Source: Metallyticus violacea (lineage: Eukaryota; Arthropoda; Insecta; Mantodea; Metallyticidae). Taken from it: 64,000 bases of DNA. Position 1 is the stretch's first letter. Every line of letters starts with the position of its first letter. Where the stretch lies: NCBI GenBank assembly GCA_030762175.1, contig JAUJEO010000020.1, forward strand, positions 62,001 through 126,000, given 5' to 3'. The position numbers and the translations under genes were made by a program. The notes below the pieces were generated by a model that had not been told where the DNA came from, did no database searches, and saw only the letters and a program-made list of their open reading frames with translations. Below are positions 40,365 through 52,660 of the stretch, piece by piece.

Positions 40365-42291
40365 GGAGGAAGCTTTCCGGATTAGCTAATAGGATGAAAA
40401 AGTCATGGTACATTGCCAGGACCTCATCCCTCTCCGATGGTCTAGCTATTAAATTCTGAAGTATGTGTGTTGCTATTTGTTCTACTTCTGGCCAACTCAG
40501 TCCGAAAGCCAGGGCCGCTTCAGCTACTCTCGTGCGGTAGCTTCCTGCCAAATTGGAGATCCTTGATCTATTCTGGTCTCGGGGCCTTGTTTGCGGCTGC
40601 GTGCGAGCCCATGCGTTAATCCCAGAGCTTCCCGCGGAGTAATTGTTCCTGTGGTGGTGCGTTAACGCATTGGGGCCACGGTTTTGATTGTTACTAGCGT
40701 ACTCCGTGCGTCTGCTCTGAGATGTGCCTGGGCCTGCTGCGTGCCAGTTTTGTTCAGAAGTATTTGTGCCATATGTGGCCCTGTGGTGTGTGTTCATGGC
40801 CGCGGGTCTGCTTGGGGCTTGCGTTTGCTGCCTTGAGGCTTCATTGCCTCGTAGGATTGCAAGATGGCGTCTGTATATTGGGCATGATCTATATCGGGCC
40901 CCATGGCCTTGGCCGTTGCATAAAGCACATTTCCTGAGTTCGTCCGGAATGTTGCAGGTCCGGAAGTCATGGGCGCCCGTGCATTTAGAGCAAACTACCG
41001 CGCTGGATCTGCATTGTTGTGCATTATGCCGAAGCTGTTGGCATCTGCTGCACTGCTCCGGGATCAAAGGACGGCGATAGTCGTCAATTATTACCCGGAA
41101 ATGCAGGACCGTGTGTAGTGCTCGAAGCTTCTGAAGATCTTCTACGGTTTCCACCTCAATTAAGTATATGGGGAGGGGGGTACGTTCACGGTTGAATCGC
41201 CTAAGCTGAACAATTCTAGTTGCCGTTATTTGTGAGGCTTCAAGGTCATGCTTTATGATCTCCTCGGCCCCATCTAGGTACAGCCTTTTAATGACTGCCC
41301 TGAAGGTCCTCGTTTGAGAGGAACGAGTGACATGAAAGGACACGCCTCGCTCTTGCAGAAAAAGCACGAGCAGTCTGTAGTCGCTCTCAGAGTTCATTTT
41401 CACCATAAAATCTTGAGAAGCAACTGATCGGCTGACCTGATACCCTAAGTTAGGATGTGTGCGGTCATACTCTGCCAGAATCCCCGCTAGGGAGGCTGAG
41501 TGTTGGTGACTGATGTATATCGGCGGTTGTGCCCGCGCTTCCCGGTCGGATTCAGGGCCCGTGGGCTGCCTGGGTCTTGAGAGATGGGCTACTGGCGGCA
41601 TGGGGTTGAGAGTTGTGTCTGATTGCGTGCCATGTCCGTGAATGTGAGCCGTGGTAGTGGGCATGCGCTGTCTAAGTGGAGCAGGGATGGTGGGGGGAAG
41701 GGGGGAGGGGCCAGCAGGCTCAGAGTTGTGACTTGGTGTGGGTAAGGTGTCACCAGGGCACGTGAGAGGATCGGATCTGGGCCGAAGACCAGAGTGCCGT
41801 CTAGGAGTTTCAGGTTCAGTGTTGAGATGCTCATGGTTATGGTCCTGAGAAGGACTAGGCGAGAGAGGATGGTCAGTTGGTAGGGGAGTGGTAGCTTTGG
41901 TGTTGTGCGATCCAATGAGCTGCCCAGGATTGGAGCACATGGGAGTGGTTTGTTGGGATTGGTCAAGGTTGGATGGGGGGGAGTGGCTTGAGGGATGGGG
42001 GAGTTGGATTGGCTCAGAAGACGGTGAGGTAGGAGGGGAGAAAGAGGTATGGGGAGCGCTAATGCTTGGTCGGGAAGAGGAAGAGGAAATTGATGTGGGA
42101 GAGGGTCCCGGGGTGCCTGCTGGCTCTGGGGAGCTGGAACGATGGGAAGAGGGCGAGCAGGATGGTGGGTCAGGCAAGGGTGGAGGAGTCGGGATCCTAC
42201 GGCGTAGGTTGAGTAGCTCGCGTCGCGTTACTTGCCGCGTCCCCGTGGCAATCATGGTCGGCGATCTAACTCTCACCATACGTCGAGGCAT
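40357..42291 (-). CDS. LINE ORF1: gag-like zinc-knuckle protein (Jockey-like)
   Basis: 644 codons. A long Pro/Ser/Thr-rich, probably disordered N-terminal region (about 30-250) precedes a gag-type domain at about 320-405, followed by three zinc knuckles: 414-427 (C-x2-C-x4-H-x4-C), 434-446 (C-x2-C-x3-H-x4-C) and 455-470 (C-x2-C-x4-H-x6-C). The C-terminal part is Asn/Arg/Gln-rich. The family role is binding LINE RNA and directing the particle to chromatin. The protein is not closely similar to the ORF1 at 13733-15025 outside the knuckle pattern, so the two elements are different families or subfamilies. Confidence 0.9.
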   Translation of the reverse strand: MPRRMVRVRSPTMIATGTRQVTRRELLNLRRRIPTPPPLPDPPSCSPSSHRSSSPEPAGTPGPSPTSISSSSSRPSISAPHTSFSPPTSPSSEPIQLPHPSSHSPPSNLDQSQQTTPMCSNPGQLIGSHNTKATTPLPTDHPLSPSPSQDHNHEHLNTEPETPRRHSGLRPRSDPLTCPGDTLPTPSHNSEPAGPSPLPPTIPAPLRQRMPTTTAHIHGHGTQSDTTLNPMPPVAHLSRPRQPTGPESDREARAQPPIYISHQHSASLAGILAEYDRTHPNLGYQVSRSVASQDFMVKMNSESDYRLLVLFLQERGVSFHVTRSSQTRTFRAVIKRLYLDGAEEIIKHDLEASQITATRIVQLRRFNRERTPLPIYLIEVETVEDLQKLRALHTVLHFRVIIDDYRRPLIPEQCSRCQQLRHNAQQCRSSAVVCSKCTGAHDFRTCNIPDELRKCALCNGQGHGARYRSCPIYRRHLAILRGNEASRQQTQAPSRPAAMNTHHRATYGTNTSEQNWHAAGPGTSQSRRTEYASNNQNRGPNALTHHHRNNYSAGSSGINAWARTQPQTRPRDQNRSRISNLAGSYRTRVAEAALAFGLSWPEVEQIATHILQNLIARPSERDEVLAMYHDFFILLANPESFLHG

Positions 42292-42746
42292 GGTAGGTCA
42301 GTGGAAAGAGTCCCTAGCAGAATAAAGTTAAGAGCGAAGAAGAAGAGCAGCAGTGAAAGTCACTGCAGGAAGCCTAAGGGGGTTCTTAACTAAATAGAAA
42401 AGAGGAAGGAAGTAAGAGTAAGAAAAAGGGCAGCTAGTAGGTGTCAAGAGACCCGGATAGCAGAGGGCCTACACCGCACAGGCGGGCGCCGTTAACCGGT
42501 CCTACGGACGGTAGCTGCGGCCTTACTATCCTGCCTAGCTAGGCTGCAATTAACCCTGGGAGCCAACGACTGGAGGGGCGCTGCCCTGTGGCCACGTTAG
42601 CACAGAGATGCGCACACGGAATGCCGGCTGGCGCGTTCCTCGGCGACTGTGGCTGCAGATCCCGCGAAGCTCGGCGACTGGTAACCGCTCTTGTAGAGGC
42701 TCCTCCTTCTTCCGCTGCTGCCCGGCGACGATCGCGATCCGCGATC
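42292..42746 (-). other. 5' leader of the unit 2 LINE
   Basis: About 455 bp from the LINE 5' end to the ORF1 start. Jockey-type elements usually carry an internal Pol II promoter here. The extreme 5' end is a GATCGC-rich repeat (42731-42750) that blends into the target duplication. Confidence 0.6.
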
Positions 42747-42763
42747 GCGATCGGCGCAATTTT

Positions 42764-43753
42764 GGGGCGAGCCCCCCAGTGACCCGGACACGGACCTCTC
42801 AGAAAACGCCAGCAAGCTGCCGACAGGTCGCGCGCGCGGCCACGAGCCAGTGGCGTGCTTCCTCACTTGGTTTGTACCCTGTTCACGAAGCCCCTCGTGC
42901 CATGCGCCGTTGCCTCGGGGCTGCGCTGCATGCCTCGAAGATTGGGGATGCAGCAGGGCGCGAAGCGGAAGCCCTCGGAGGAAACCTCTCTGCTGGGGAA
43001 GCTTGCGAATTAAGCCCTGCATTCCGGGTCCGGTCCGCACCCTGCGCGGGTTCCTCGCGTGGGAGGACTGAACGGGGTCCCGAAGAGGGATGGCCCTTGG
43101 GGGGCGAGTAGCTCCAACCTTTGGCTGTTGCCATGCGGAGCGAGCCTCGGCCAGGTGCTACCTTCCTGGCTGTGAAGGTTTGCAAACGTTGGCCTGCATC
43201 GAACACAAATTCTGGCGAGGAGAACGGCGAAGCAGCGAATCTCGCTGTGCAAGGACCTGTCTGGTCGAGCATCGGTCGCGGCTCCCGCGAGGAAGGGTCG
43301 GTGGAAAAGGGCTGCCGCAGTTTGCTCGTAGGGCAGAGGGGTCGTTGCAATTCTTTGGACCAATTTCTAGCCGTTGACTGCACGATGTCGCGTGTAGCAT
43401 GCCATTTTCCCCGTCCCATTGAAATGCAGGGGGTGAAAATTTGTGGGGAAAAGACTTGTTTTAATTGCGTCGTAAGTAACGGTAGAAGGGACTCATTATG
43501 CCTTATGTTCTGCACACAGAGGCTGGATGGCGCAATGGCGGCAGCACGATCCACCCAGATGAGGAGATTAAAATGGGGACTGCTGTGCTGCACGGTGATG
43601 GAGCGTGGTCATCGGGCGAGGCCGTGTGTCACAAGCCGAGCAGCAGCACCAGGAGGAGGAGGAAGAAGAAGAAGAAGAAGAAGAAGGCGGCAACATCTGC
43701 AAAACCTATGCACCAACACCGGTCGGCACTAAAGGTGAGTAAGGGTAAGGGGG

Positions 43754-43803
<50 letters not shown>

Positions 43804-44310
43804 TGTTAAGAAATGGGCAGTGCAGATGGCACGTGATGCTCTTAAATGAATCTGGTAATTGTAAGGGATACACATTTAAAGTACGATGGCAGGCGGGGGA
43901 TGAACGTGTAGAATGCCAGCGGGACGTGGCTTGCATTTAGAGCGAGTGGCTGAAAATGCCTGGGCAGCAAAGCGGTAGGCTGACTGCAACTGCACGGTGA
44001 AACTGTGGTATGCCGAGCAGCAAAAGCGAGAGGGTGAGGCATAGTGGTGGTGGTGGTCGAATGCCATGTTCATCATCATCATCATGATCATGATCATCGC
44101 CGCCGCCGCCACCACCACCACTACCAGGACTAGTATCAGAAGTGAATGCGGAAGATGCCTGGATCAGGAATGAAAGAAAAAAGAAAAGGAAAGAAAGGAG
44201 AAAAGAATAGGGATTTACCGCTACAGTATATCACAGTAATGCATTATTTGCTTGTTGTGATGTAGAGAAGAAGGATGAGGGGGAGGGGAAAAAAAAAAAA
44301 AGAAACAAAT
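42764..44310. other. Displaced H1 upstream region and H1-5S spacer (unit 2)
   Basis: Copy of the sequence upstream of H1 in unit 1, now 5.75 kb from its gene. It includes block b of the diverged duplicate (about 43474-43740) and an A run at 43754-43800. No gene. Confidence 0.65.
44289..44301 (-). terminator. Pol III T-run terminator of 5S (unit 2)
   Basis: T run on the minus strand 9 bp past the 5S 3' end, as in unit 1. Confidence 0.85.
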
Positions 44311-44428
44311 GCCAACGGCACGTGGTGTTCCCAAGCGGTCACCCATCCAAGTACTGACCACGCCCAATGCTGCTTAACTTCGGTGATCGGACGAGAACCG
44401 GTGTATTCAGCATGGTATGGCCGTTGGC
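44311..44428 (-). rRNA. 5S rRNA: 5S ribosomal RNA (unit 2)
   Basis: Identical 118-nt gene to the unit 1 copy, with the same TTTAAA just upstream. One 5S gene per unit. Confidence 0.95.
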
Positions 44429-44843
44429 ATTGGCCAGGCTGCTTTAAATGGTATTTGGGAGGTGGAATTAGAAGACGGGTGATATAACTCACCAGATACT
44501 TGCTGTCGGAACCGAGACTGCAAGCATAGATTGTTACCCAATACTGCAATTAGAGCATAAAAATGTGTTGTTGTTGGAGGAAATGAGCACGTGTTAGGAC
44601 CATTGTAGCAACGCGATCTATTCATGAGGCAGGGGACGTAAAACATCAGAAATGAGCTATGTTCAGGAGCAAGAGAAAAACAGTAAACATGCTATGACCA
44701 AAGTCGCCATATTAGTATTACAGAGGAATGGGGAGGGGGGAAAAGACATACACACGTGCGCATGCACAGAGACGGGTTGAAGGAATGTTTTTCTTTCCCC
44801 TGACTCCTTTTTTTGTCTTTTTCTTTTTTATCTTCCCCCCATA
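44429..44843. other. 5S upstream spacer (unit 2)
   Basis: Copy of 18986-19400; nothing recognised. Confidence 0.5.
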
Positions 44844-45626
44844 GAAGCAGCTAAATGACATGACATCAAAACCACTGTTTTTCAAGAGTAGCTAGTGTTT
44901 TAGTGTATAATTAGTGTCTGTTAAACCACTCTACAGTTTAGTATGTAATAATTATGCATTTTAGGTTAGGTGCCACATGTTGGCGATGGTGCTAGATAGA
45001 ATTATTTACTGAGCAATACGAAAAGGCACATCAAGATGGAAGGTGTCGCACAAAAAGACCTTGGGGGCGTAAAAAAATAATAATAATAAAAAGTAGTAGT
45101 AGTAGTAGTAATAATCATAATCATCATAATTATAATGGCAATGATGGGGATAAATGTTGGCGGTGGAGAAGGAATAAATCCAGAATGATGGGGGCGGGGG
45201 GGAAGGAAGGAAGGAAGAATGAATAAAACATGTACAGTTGTAAGGCGAGGCGAAGAGGGGGGGAGGAAGAATGAAAATAGAACATTAGTTTTTTGGTATC
45301 AGCTAAATAACGTAAAGCCGTAACTATTTATTGTTTTTGAACAGTATTTAGTGTTTCAGTGCATAAATAAGTGCGCATTTAGCTGCTGTCCATTTTAGCT
45401 TCTAATAACTTAATTATGCATTTTATGTGCCACGTAGAATTATTCACCGAGCAATATGATTAGGCACAGCAAGATGTAAGGTGTGGCGAGAGAAACAGAG
45501 ACACACACACACGCGTGCATGCGCGCGGAAGATTTGGCAAAAAGGGGAATGGCAAAGAAGAAAGAAAGACACGCACGCATGGGATTAGAAAGAACAAAGA
45601 TGACAGATTGTGTGTGTGTGTGTGTG

Positions 45627-45680
<54 letters not shown>

Positions 45681-46093
45681 CCTAAATGAAGTAATATTTG
45701 TAGTGTTTGAAGAGTATTTAGTGCTTTAGTGCATTATTAGTGCCTATTAAGCTGCATCTCCAGTTTTGTTCCTAATTACTTAATTTTGCATATTATGCTT
45801 TTTAGGTTAGGTATCATGCATTGGTGATGGGAGTAGATAGAACTATTTACTCAGCAATGTGAATAGGTACAGCAACATTGCAGAGAAAGCCTTGGTGGCA
45901 AAAAGTAATTATATTTATAATCATAATGACCATTATGATGATAAATGTTGGTGGTGGAGAAGACACACACGTGGAAGGTGTGGCAAAAGAAAGGAAATAA
46001 AAATGTTATGAAGATGTTGAAGGTTGGTGCGGACGAAGGAATAAATCCACAACTTGGTGGAAACGTTTTGTATGTGTGTGTGTGTGTGTGTGT

Positions 46094-46128
<35 letters not shown>

Positions 46129-48103
46129 CGTGGTGGTGGCTAAATAATGTAACAACATCACTATTTATTGCTTTTGAAAAATATTTAGTGTTTTAGTGCA
46201 TAATTAGTACCTATGGAGCTGCTGGACAGTTTAGTTACTAATTACTTAATTCTGCATTTTAGGTTAGGTGGCACATGTTGTCGATGGTGCTACATAGAAT
46301 AATTTACTCAGCAATGTGATTAAGCACACAAAGATGTAAGGTTTGGCAAGAGGGAGGGAGGGAGGGAGGAAGGAAGGAAGGAAGGAAGGAAGGAAGGAAG
46401 GAAGGAAGGAAGGAAGGAAGACATGCGCACATGCGGATGGTGTGGCTGAGAGATGCAGGGGGGAAGAGAAGAAAATGAAAGAATATTAAGGTTGGTTTTT
46501 AAAGAAGAAAGAAATCTGCAACATTAGGTTTTATTTTTTGTTTTTTTTCCCCCCAGCTAAATGTTTTGGCATTTGTTTTTGAAGAATATTTGGTGTTTTA
46601 GTGCCTGTGATTCCGCTCTACAATTTTTAGGTTCTAATGACTTAATTATGGTTTTTAGGTTAGTTACCATGCATTGGCAATGGTGCTACATTCAGTTATT
46701 TACTGAGCAAATGATTAGGCATGGCAAGAGAAAGAACAGGATAAGGCGAGGAAGAGAGAGGGAGTCACGTTGGTATAAAAAAAAAAAAAAACACCACACA
46801 CTTCAATCATGGTGATAAATGTTGGTGGTGGAGAAGACACACACGTGGAAGGTGTGGCAAAAGAAAGGAAATAAAAATGTTATGAAGATGAAGGTTGGTG
46901 CGGACGAAGGAATAAATCCACAACTTGGTGGAAACTTTTTAAATGGTGGTGGTGGTGGTGGTGGCTAAATAATGTAACATCATCACTATTTATTGCTTTT
47001 GAAAAATATTTAGTGTTTTAGTGCATAATTAGTACCTATGGAGCTGCTGGACAGTTTACTTACTAATTACTTAATTATGCATTTTAGGTTAGGTGCCGCG
47101 TGTTGCAGATGGCACTAAATCAAAACTATTTAGTGAGCAATACGAATAGGAACATCATGATGGAAGGTGTTGCACAAAAAGACCTTGGGGGCATAAAAAA
47201 TATTATAATAAAAAAAATAGTGATGATAATCGTACAAAAACTAGTAGTAGTAGTAGGAGTAAGGATGATGGGGATAAATCAATCCAGAACATGGGGGCAG
47301 GAAGGAATGAAGTAAGGAACACACAGGCACAGATGTAATGTGAAGCAAAGAGGGGTGAGGGGGAAGAAGAAAGAATGAAAATAAAAGATAAAGAAGGTGA
47401 TGAAGGTTGGTGTTAAAGAACTAAAAAATTTACAACATTGGTTTTGTGAGTGTGTGTGTGTGTGTGTGTGGTAGCAGCTAAATAACGCAAACTCATATAA
47501 TATTTATTATTTTTGAACAGTATATAGCATTTAAGTGCCCAAATAGCCGCTCTACAGTTTTGTTTTTAATAAATTAATTATGCATTTTAGGTTGGGTGGC
47601 ACATGCTGTCGATGGTGCTACATAGAATAATTTACTCAGCAATGTGATTAAGCACAGCAAGATGTAAGGTTTGGCAAGAGGGAGGGATGGAGGGAGGGAG
47701 GGAGGAAGGAAGGAACGAAGGAAGGAAGGAAGGAAGACATGCGCACAGGCAGATGGTGTGGCTGAGAGATGCAGGGGGGAAGAGAAGAAAATGAAAGAAT
47801 ATTAAGGTTGGTTTTTAAAGAAGAAAGAAATCTGCAACATTAGGTTTTTTTTGTTGTTGTTGTTGTTGTTTTTTTTTTTCCAGCTAAATGTCCTGGCATT
47901 TGTTTTTGAAGAATATTTGGTGTTTTAGTGCCTGTGATTCTGCTCTACAATTTTTAGTTTCTAATGACTTAATTATGGTTTTTAGGTTAGTTACCATGCA
48001 TTGGCAATGGTGCTACATTCAGTTATTTACTGAGCAAATGATTAGGCATGGCAAGAACAGGATAAGGTGAGGAAGAGAGAGGGAGTCACGCTGGTATGTT
48101 ATT

Positions 48104-48139
<36 letters not shown>

Positions 48140-48602
48140 ACAACAACTTCTAAATTTTGGTGGTGGAGAAGACACACACCTGGAAGGTGTGGCAAAAGAA
48201 AGGAAATAAAAAAATGTTATGAAGATGATGAAGGTTGGTGCGGATGAAGGAATAAATGCACAACTTGGTGGAAACTTTTTTTTTTTATTTATTTATTTTT
48301 TTTTTTATGGTGGTGGTGGTGGCGGCTAAATAATGTAACATCATCACTATTTATTGCTTTTGAAAAATATTTAGTGTTTTAGTGCATAATTAGTACCTAT
48401 GGAGCTGCTGGACAGTTTAGTTACTTATTACTTAATTATGCATTTTAGGTTAGGTGCCGCGTGTTGGCGATGGGGCTAAATAAAAACTATTTAGTGAGCA
48501 ATACGAATAGGAACATCATGATGGAAGGTGTTGCACAAAAAGGCCTTGGGGGCATAAAAAATATTATAATAAAAAAAAAAGTGATGATAATCGTACAAAA
48601 AC

Positions 48603-48640
<38 letters not shown>

Positions 48641-49247
48641 ATGATGATGATGGGGACAAATCAATCCAGAACATGGGGGCAGGAAGGAACACACAGGCAC
48701 AGATGTAAGGTGAAGCAAAGAGGGGTGAGGGGGAAGAAGAAAGAACGAAAATAAAAGATAAAGAAGGTGATGAAGGTTGGTGTTAAAGAACTAATAAATT
48801 TACAACATTGGTTTTGTGAGGGTGGGTGCGTGGGTGTGTGTGTGTGGTAGCAGCTAAATAACTCAAACTCATATAATATTTATTATTTTTGAACAGTATA
48901 TAGCCTTTAAGTGCCCAAATAGCCGCTCTACAGTTTTGTTTCTAATGACTTAATTATGGTTTTTAGGCTAGTTACCATGCATTGGCAATGGTGCTACATT
49001 CAGTTATTTACTGAGCAAATGATTAGGCATGGCAAGGGAAAGAACAGGATAAGGTGAGGAAGGGAGAGGGAGTCACGTTGGTATGAAAAAAAAGAACACC
49101 ACACACTTCAATCATGGTGATAAAAATGTTGGTGGTGGAGAAGACACACACGTGGAAGGTGTGGCAAAAGAAAGGAAATAAAAATGTTATGAAGATGATG
49201 TGAAGGTTGGTGCGGACGAAGGAATAAATGCACAACTTGGCGGAAAC

Positions 49248-49291
<44 letters not shown>

Positions 49292-49815
49292 GGTGGTGGT
49301 GGTGGTGGTGGTGGTGGCGGCTAAATAATGTAACATCATCACTATTTATTGCTTTTGAAAAATGTTTAGTGTTTTAGTGCATAATTAGTACCTATGGAGG
49401 TGCTGGACTGTTTAGTTACTAATGACTTAATTATGCATTTTAGGTTGGCGATGGAGAAAACGAGAATGGAAAAAAAAAAAAAGTGGGTGAATCCTAATGA
49501 TGATGATGATGGGGATTAATTTTGGCGGTGGAGGAGAAATCAATCCACAACATGGGAGCAGGAAGGAAGGAAGGAAGGAAGGAAGGAAGTGAGTAAGTAA
49601 GTGAGTAAGTAAGCATGTGAGAAAGAAACACATGCGCACAGATGTAAGGCTAAGCAAAGAGGGGAGGGGGGGAAGAAGAAAGATTGAAAATAAAAGATTA
49701 TGAAGGTGATGAAGGTTGGTGTAAAAGAACTATTTCATTTTTAACAATTGTTTTTTTTTTTTGTTTGTTTTTTGTGTGGTAGCAGCTAAATAACGCAAAC
49801 TCATAACTATCTGTT

Positions 49816-52278
49816 TACGGAATGTTGGAATCCACACGGTGAAACTTTTGTTAATCTTATTTGGATTTGAAGTAAAAGACTAAAAATCATGTCGTCACAT
49901 TAAAACTCTCTTTAAGTTTCACAAACACACTTATAAAAGTAATTTTGGTACATTGCTCACATTGTCAACCAAAACGACGACTGAGGAGTCGATTTCGTCA
50001 AAGTATGTATGTATGTTACTATGCTTGCTCTGGTGGTCTGTTAATGAACTTAAACAATATGTTGTCTGCTTCCGGTATATCAAAATTCATAAGTTTGTAT
50101 TCGTATTTTTTTATGTAAATTTTTTCCCATATATTAAGTTCTTTCGGATGTTGAATTGTTTTTAGTAATGTTATGTCCTTCTCTATTTCCTGATTCTCAT
50201 TCCAAAAATGTGCAGCCACTGCTGATTTTTCTACTTGTTTGTGCCTAATATTTCTCCAGCGTTCCTTTAATCTTATCCCCAGATTTCCCTTTTGTTTCTC
50301 CTATGTATATTTTGTCACAATCGTTGCAATTAATTCTGTATATACCTGAATTTTCTTCTTTCTTCTTTTTTTGTTTAATTTTATTTAGATTTAATAGTTT
50401 ACCAACACTATATCTGTTTATTGGTGCCAGAGTAATGTTGTACTTTTTGAAAATTTTTTTGGAATTTATGGTTAACATGAGGGTGATGTGTGAATTTTTG
50501 ATTAAGTATTTTCTTTAAGTGAAGAACTGAGTGTAGTGATTAGTTTAATTTTCTTTTTATTTTTTATGTACCATTTGTTTGTTAAATCCATTTATTTCTG
50601 CTGTGTGTATTATATGTGCGTATTCTTTCCTGCCTGTATTCTTCTTTACTGAGTGGTGTATTAACTAGGCTATATGTCACACCATTGAATGCTGCTTCCT
50701 TGTGGGGTCTGTCTGGGGTTGAAACCTTTTGCTTTTATGTAATTGTCGGTATTATGCGTGTCCTTTCTGTATATACCAAATTCTATATTTTTATTGCTTT
50801 TCATGATCCTTAGGTGCAGAAAAGGTAAAGTATTATTAACCTCGGTTTCCATAGTGAATTTTATGGTTTTTTCTTGCAAGTTCGACAGTATCGATGAATC
50901 TTGCATGAATCTATCTTCTACAGTGGCAAGCCCATCATCAACATATCTGTACCATGTTTTGAATGTGTATGGGAAGGCTTTCGTTACGCGTGTTTCAAAA
51001 TAGCTCGTGAACAGATCAGCCAAAAATGGAGATGGTGGACTACCCGTCGTTAAACCTGATTTTTGTTTCTAAAACTTGCCTTCAAACGTGAAGTAAGCTT
51101 GGTTTAAACATAGTTCTGTGAGTTTTACATATTCTTTTGTGTGTGTTTCTGCAAATGTTGATGGATAGTAGCCATTTTTTTTTTTAACAAATTCAGGGTT
51201 TTCTCTTTTGGAATGCTTGGAAACGATGCTTTTACATCAAAGGAAACCATGATATCGTTGGAGTTTAGTTTATCATCTTTTAATTTTGTTCGTGAGATGG
51301 AACGAGTTTTTTATGCTTAGACTTGGGAATTTGGGAAATGTATTAAATCGCCTAGTTAACCATTTGGCTAGGAGGTAACATGGGATATTGACATTGTTGA
51401 TTATTGGGCTTGTGTATTTTTGGTAATCCTGTTATTTTAGCTATTGATGGATTAGGTATTTTGATTTTGCAAACGTCTGAATTTGTGAGTAAGCTATTTC
51501 CTTTTGATATGTGTTCTGTTGATTTCTTGCATTTGTGTAGGGGATTTTTTTCCACTTCAATGAACTACTTATTGTTTGGTAACTCTAGCATTCTATGTTG
51601 GTAATCTTCTTTGTCTAGGATTACAATTTGGTTTCCCTCATCTGCATATACGACTTCTTTTTTATTTAATGAGTTTATGGTTTTTTGGTACGATTTGGGG
51701 ATTTGGCTATGATTTTTAATTTCCTGTAATATTCCTGACGATCGTTTCCTAATGTAATTTTGATCTATGGCGTTTAATTTCTCGATGGTTAATTCGATAT
51801 CTGTAATATATTCGTCGATGGTTGATGAGAAATCGACACATGTATTGATGCCGTTATTTAATAATTATGTTTCATCCTCATTCGGTTTTTCTTTCGAAAG
51901 CTTAACTATTTCGAGGTTAGGTTTCTCGTTGATATTTTTATTTTTACCTATTTGTTTTCCGTGTAAATTTTTAAATTAATTTTTTTTGGCGTGTAGTTTT
52001 ACGTAAAAAAATATGAATACAAACTTGTGAATTTTGATATACCGGAAGCAGACGACATGTTGTTTAAGTTCATTAACAGACCACCAGAGCAAGCATGGCA
52101 TAACATACATACTTTGCTGAAATTGACTCCCCAGTCGTCGTTTCGGTTGACAACGCGAGGAATGTACCTCACGAAACATGTACCAAAATTACTCTTATAA
52201 GTGTGTTTGTGAAACTTAGAGAGTTTTAATGTGACGACGTGATTTTTAGTGTTTTACTTTAAATCGAAATAAGATTCC
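49816..52278 (-). mobile_element. Dead Penelope-like element (unit 3)
   Basis: Third copy of the element, flanked by TAACTATCTGTT at 49804-49815 and 52279-52290. Confidence 0.85.
50245..51555 (-). pseudogene. Broken Penelope-like RT plus GIY-YIG (unit 3)
   Basis: Fragments at 51352-51555, 50670-51023 (YVDD) and 50245-50478 (GIY-YIG), with the same breaks as in the other units. Confidence 0.85.
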
Positions 52279-52660
52279 TAACTATCTGTTATTTTTGAAC
52301 AGTATGTAGCATTTTAATGCGTAAATAAGTGCCCATATAGCCGCTGTACAGTTTAGTTGCTAATAACTTAATTATGCATTTTAGGTTAGGTGCCACGTGT
52401 TGCAGATGGTGCTAGATGGAATCGTTTACTGAGCAATAGGAACGGGGACAGCAAGATGGAAGGTGTGGGTGGAATAATAAAAATTATAATAAACAAAATG
52501 GTATGCTAATATGGCGATAAATGTTGATGGTGAAAAAGAAATAAATCCACAGCGTGGGTTGGGAGGGGGAGGAAATGAGGAAACTTCCCCCCCCCTCTTT
52601 CTTTCATTCATTCATTCATTCATTCATTCATTCATTCATTCAACCGTAGCAACCAAATAA

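Larger units (their letters stand above)
36996..42746 (-). mobile_element. Full-length Jockey-like LINE in the H1 leader (unit 2)
   Basis: Flanked by a perfect 17-bp direct duplication GCGATCGGCGCAATTTT (36979-36995 and 42747-42763), so both ends are defined, give or take the T run. On the minus strand the order is: 5' leader of about 455 bp, ORF1 (644 codons), ORF2 (919 codons, overlapping by 8 bp), an A run of 47 bases at 37560-37606, about 500 bp of 3' sequence, then a terminal A run of about 70 bases. Both ORFs are open, and no other unit has the element, so it is young and may be competent to move. Confidence 0.95.
44844..52660. repeat. Degenerate subrepeat array between units 2 and 3
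   Basis: Same array as 19401-27219 with the same subrepeat order. Differences are tract lengths, for example the GGAA run at 46366-46420, the T run at 45629-45676 and the GTT run near 47850. Confidence 0.85.
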
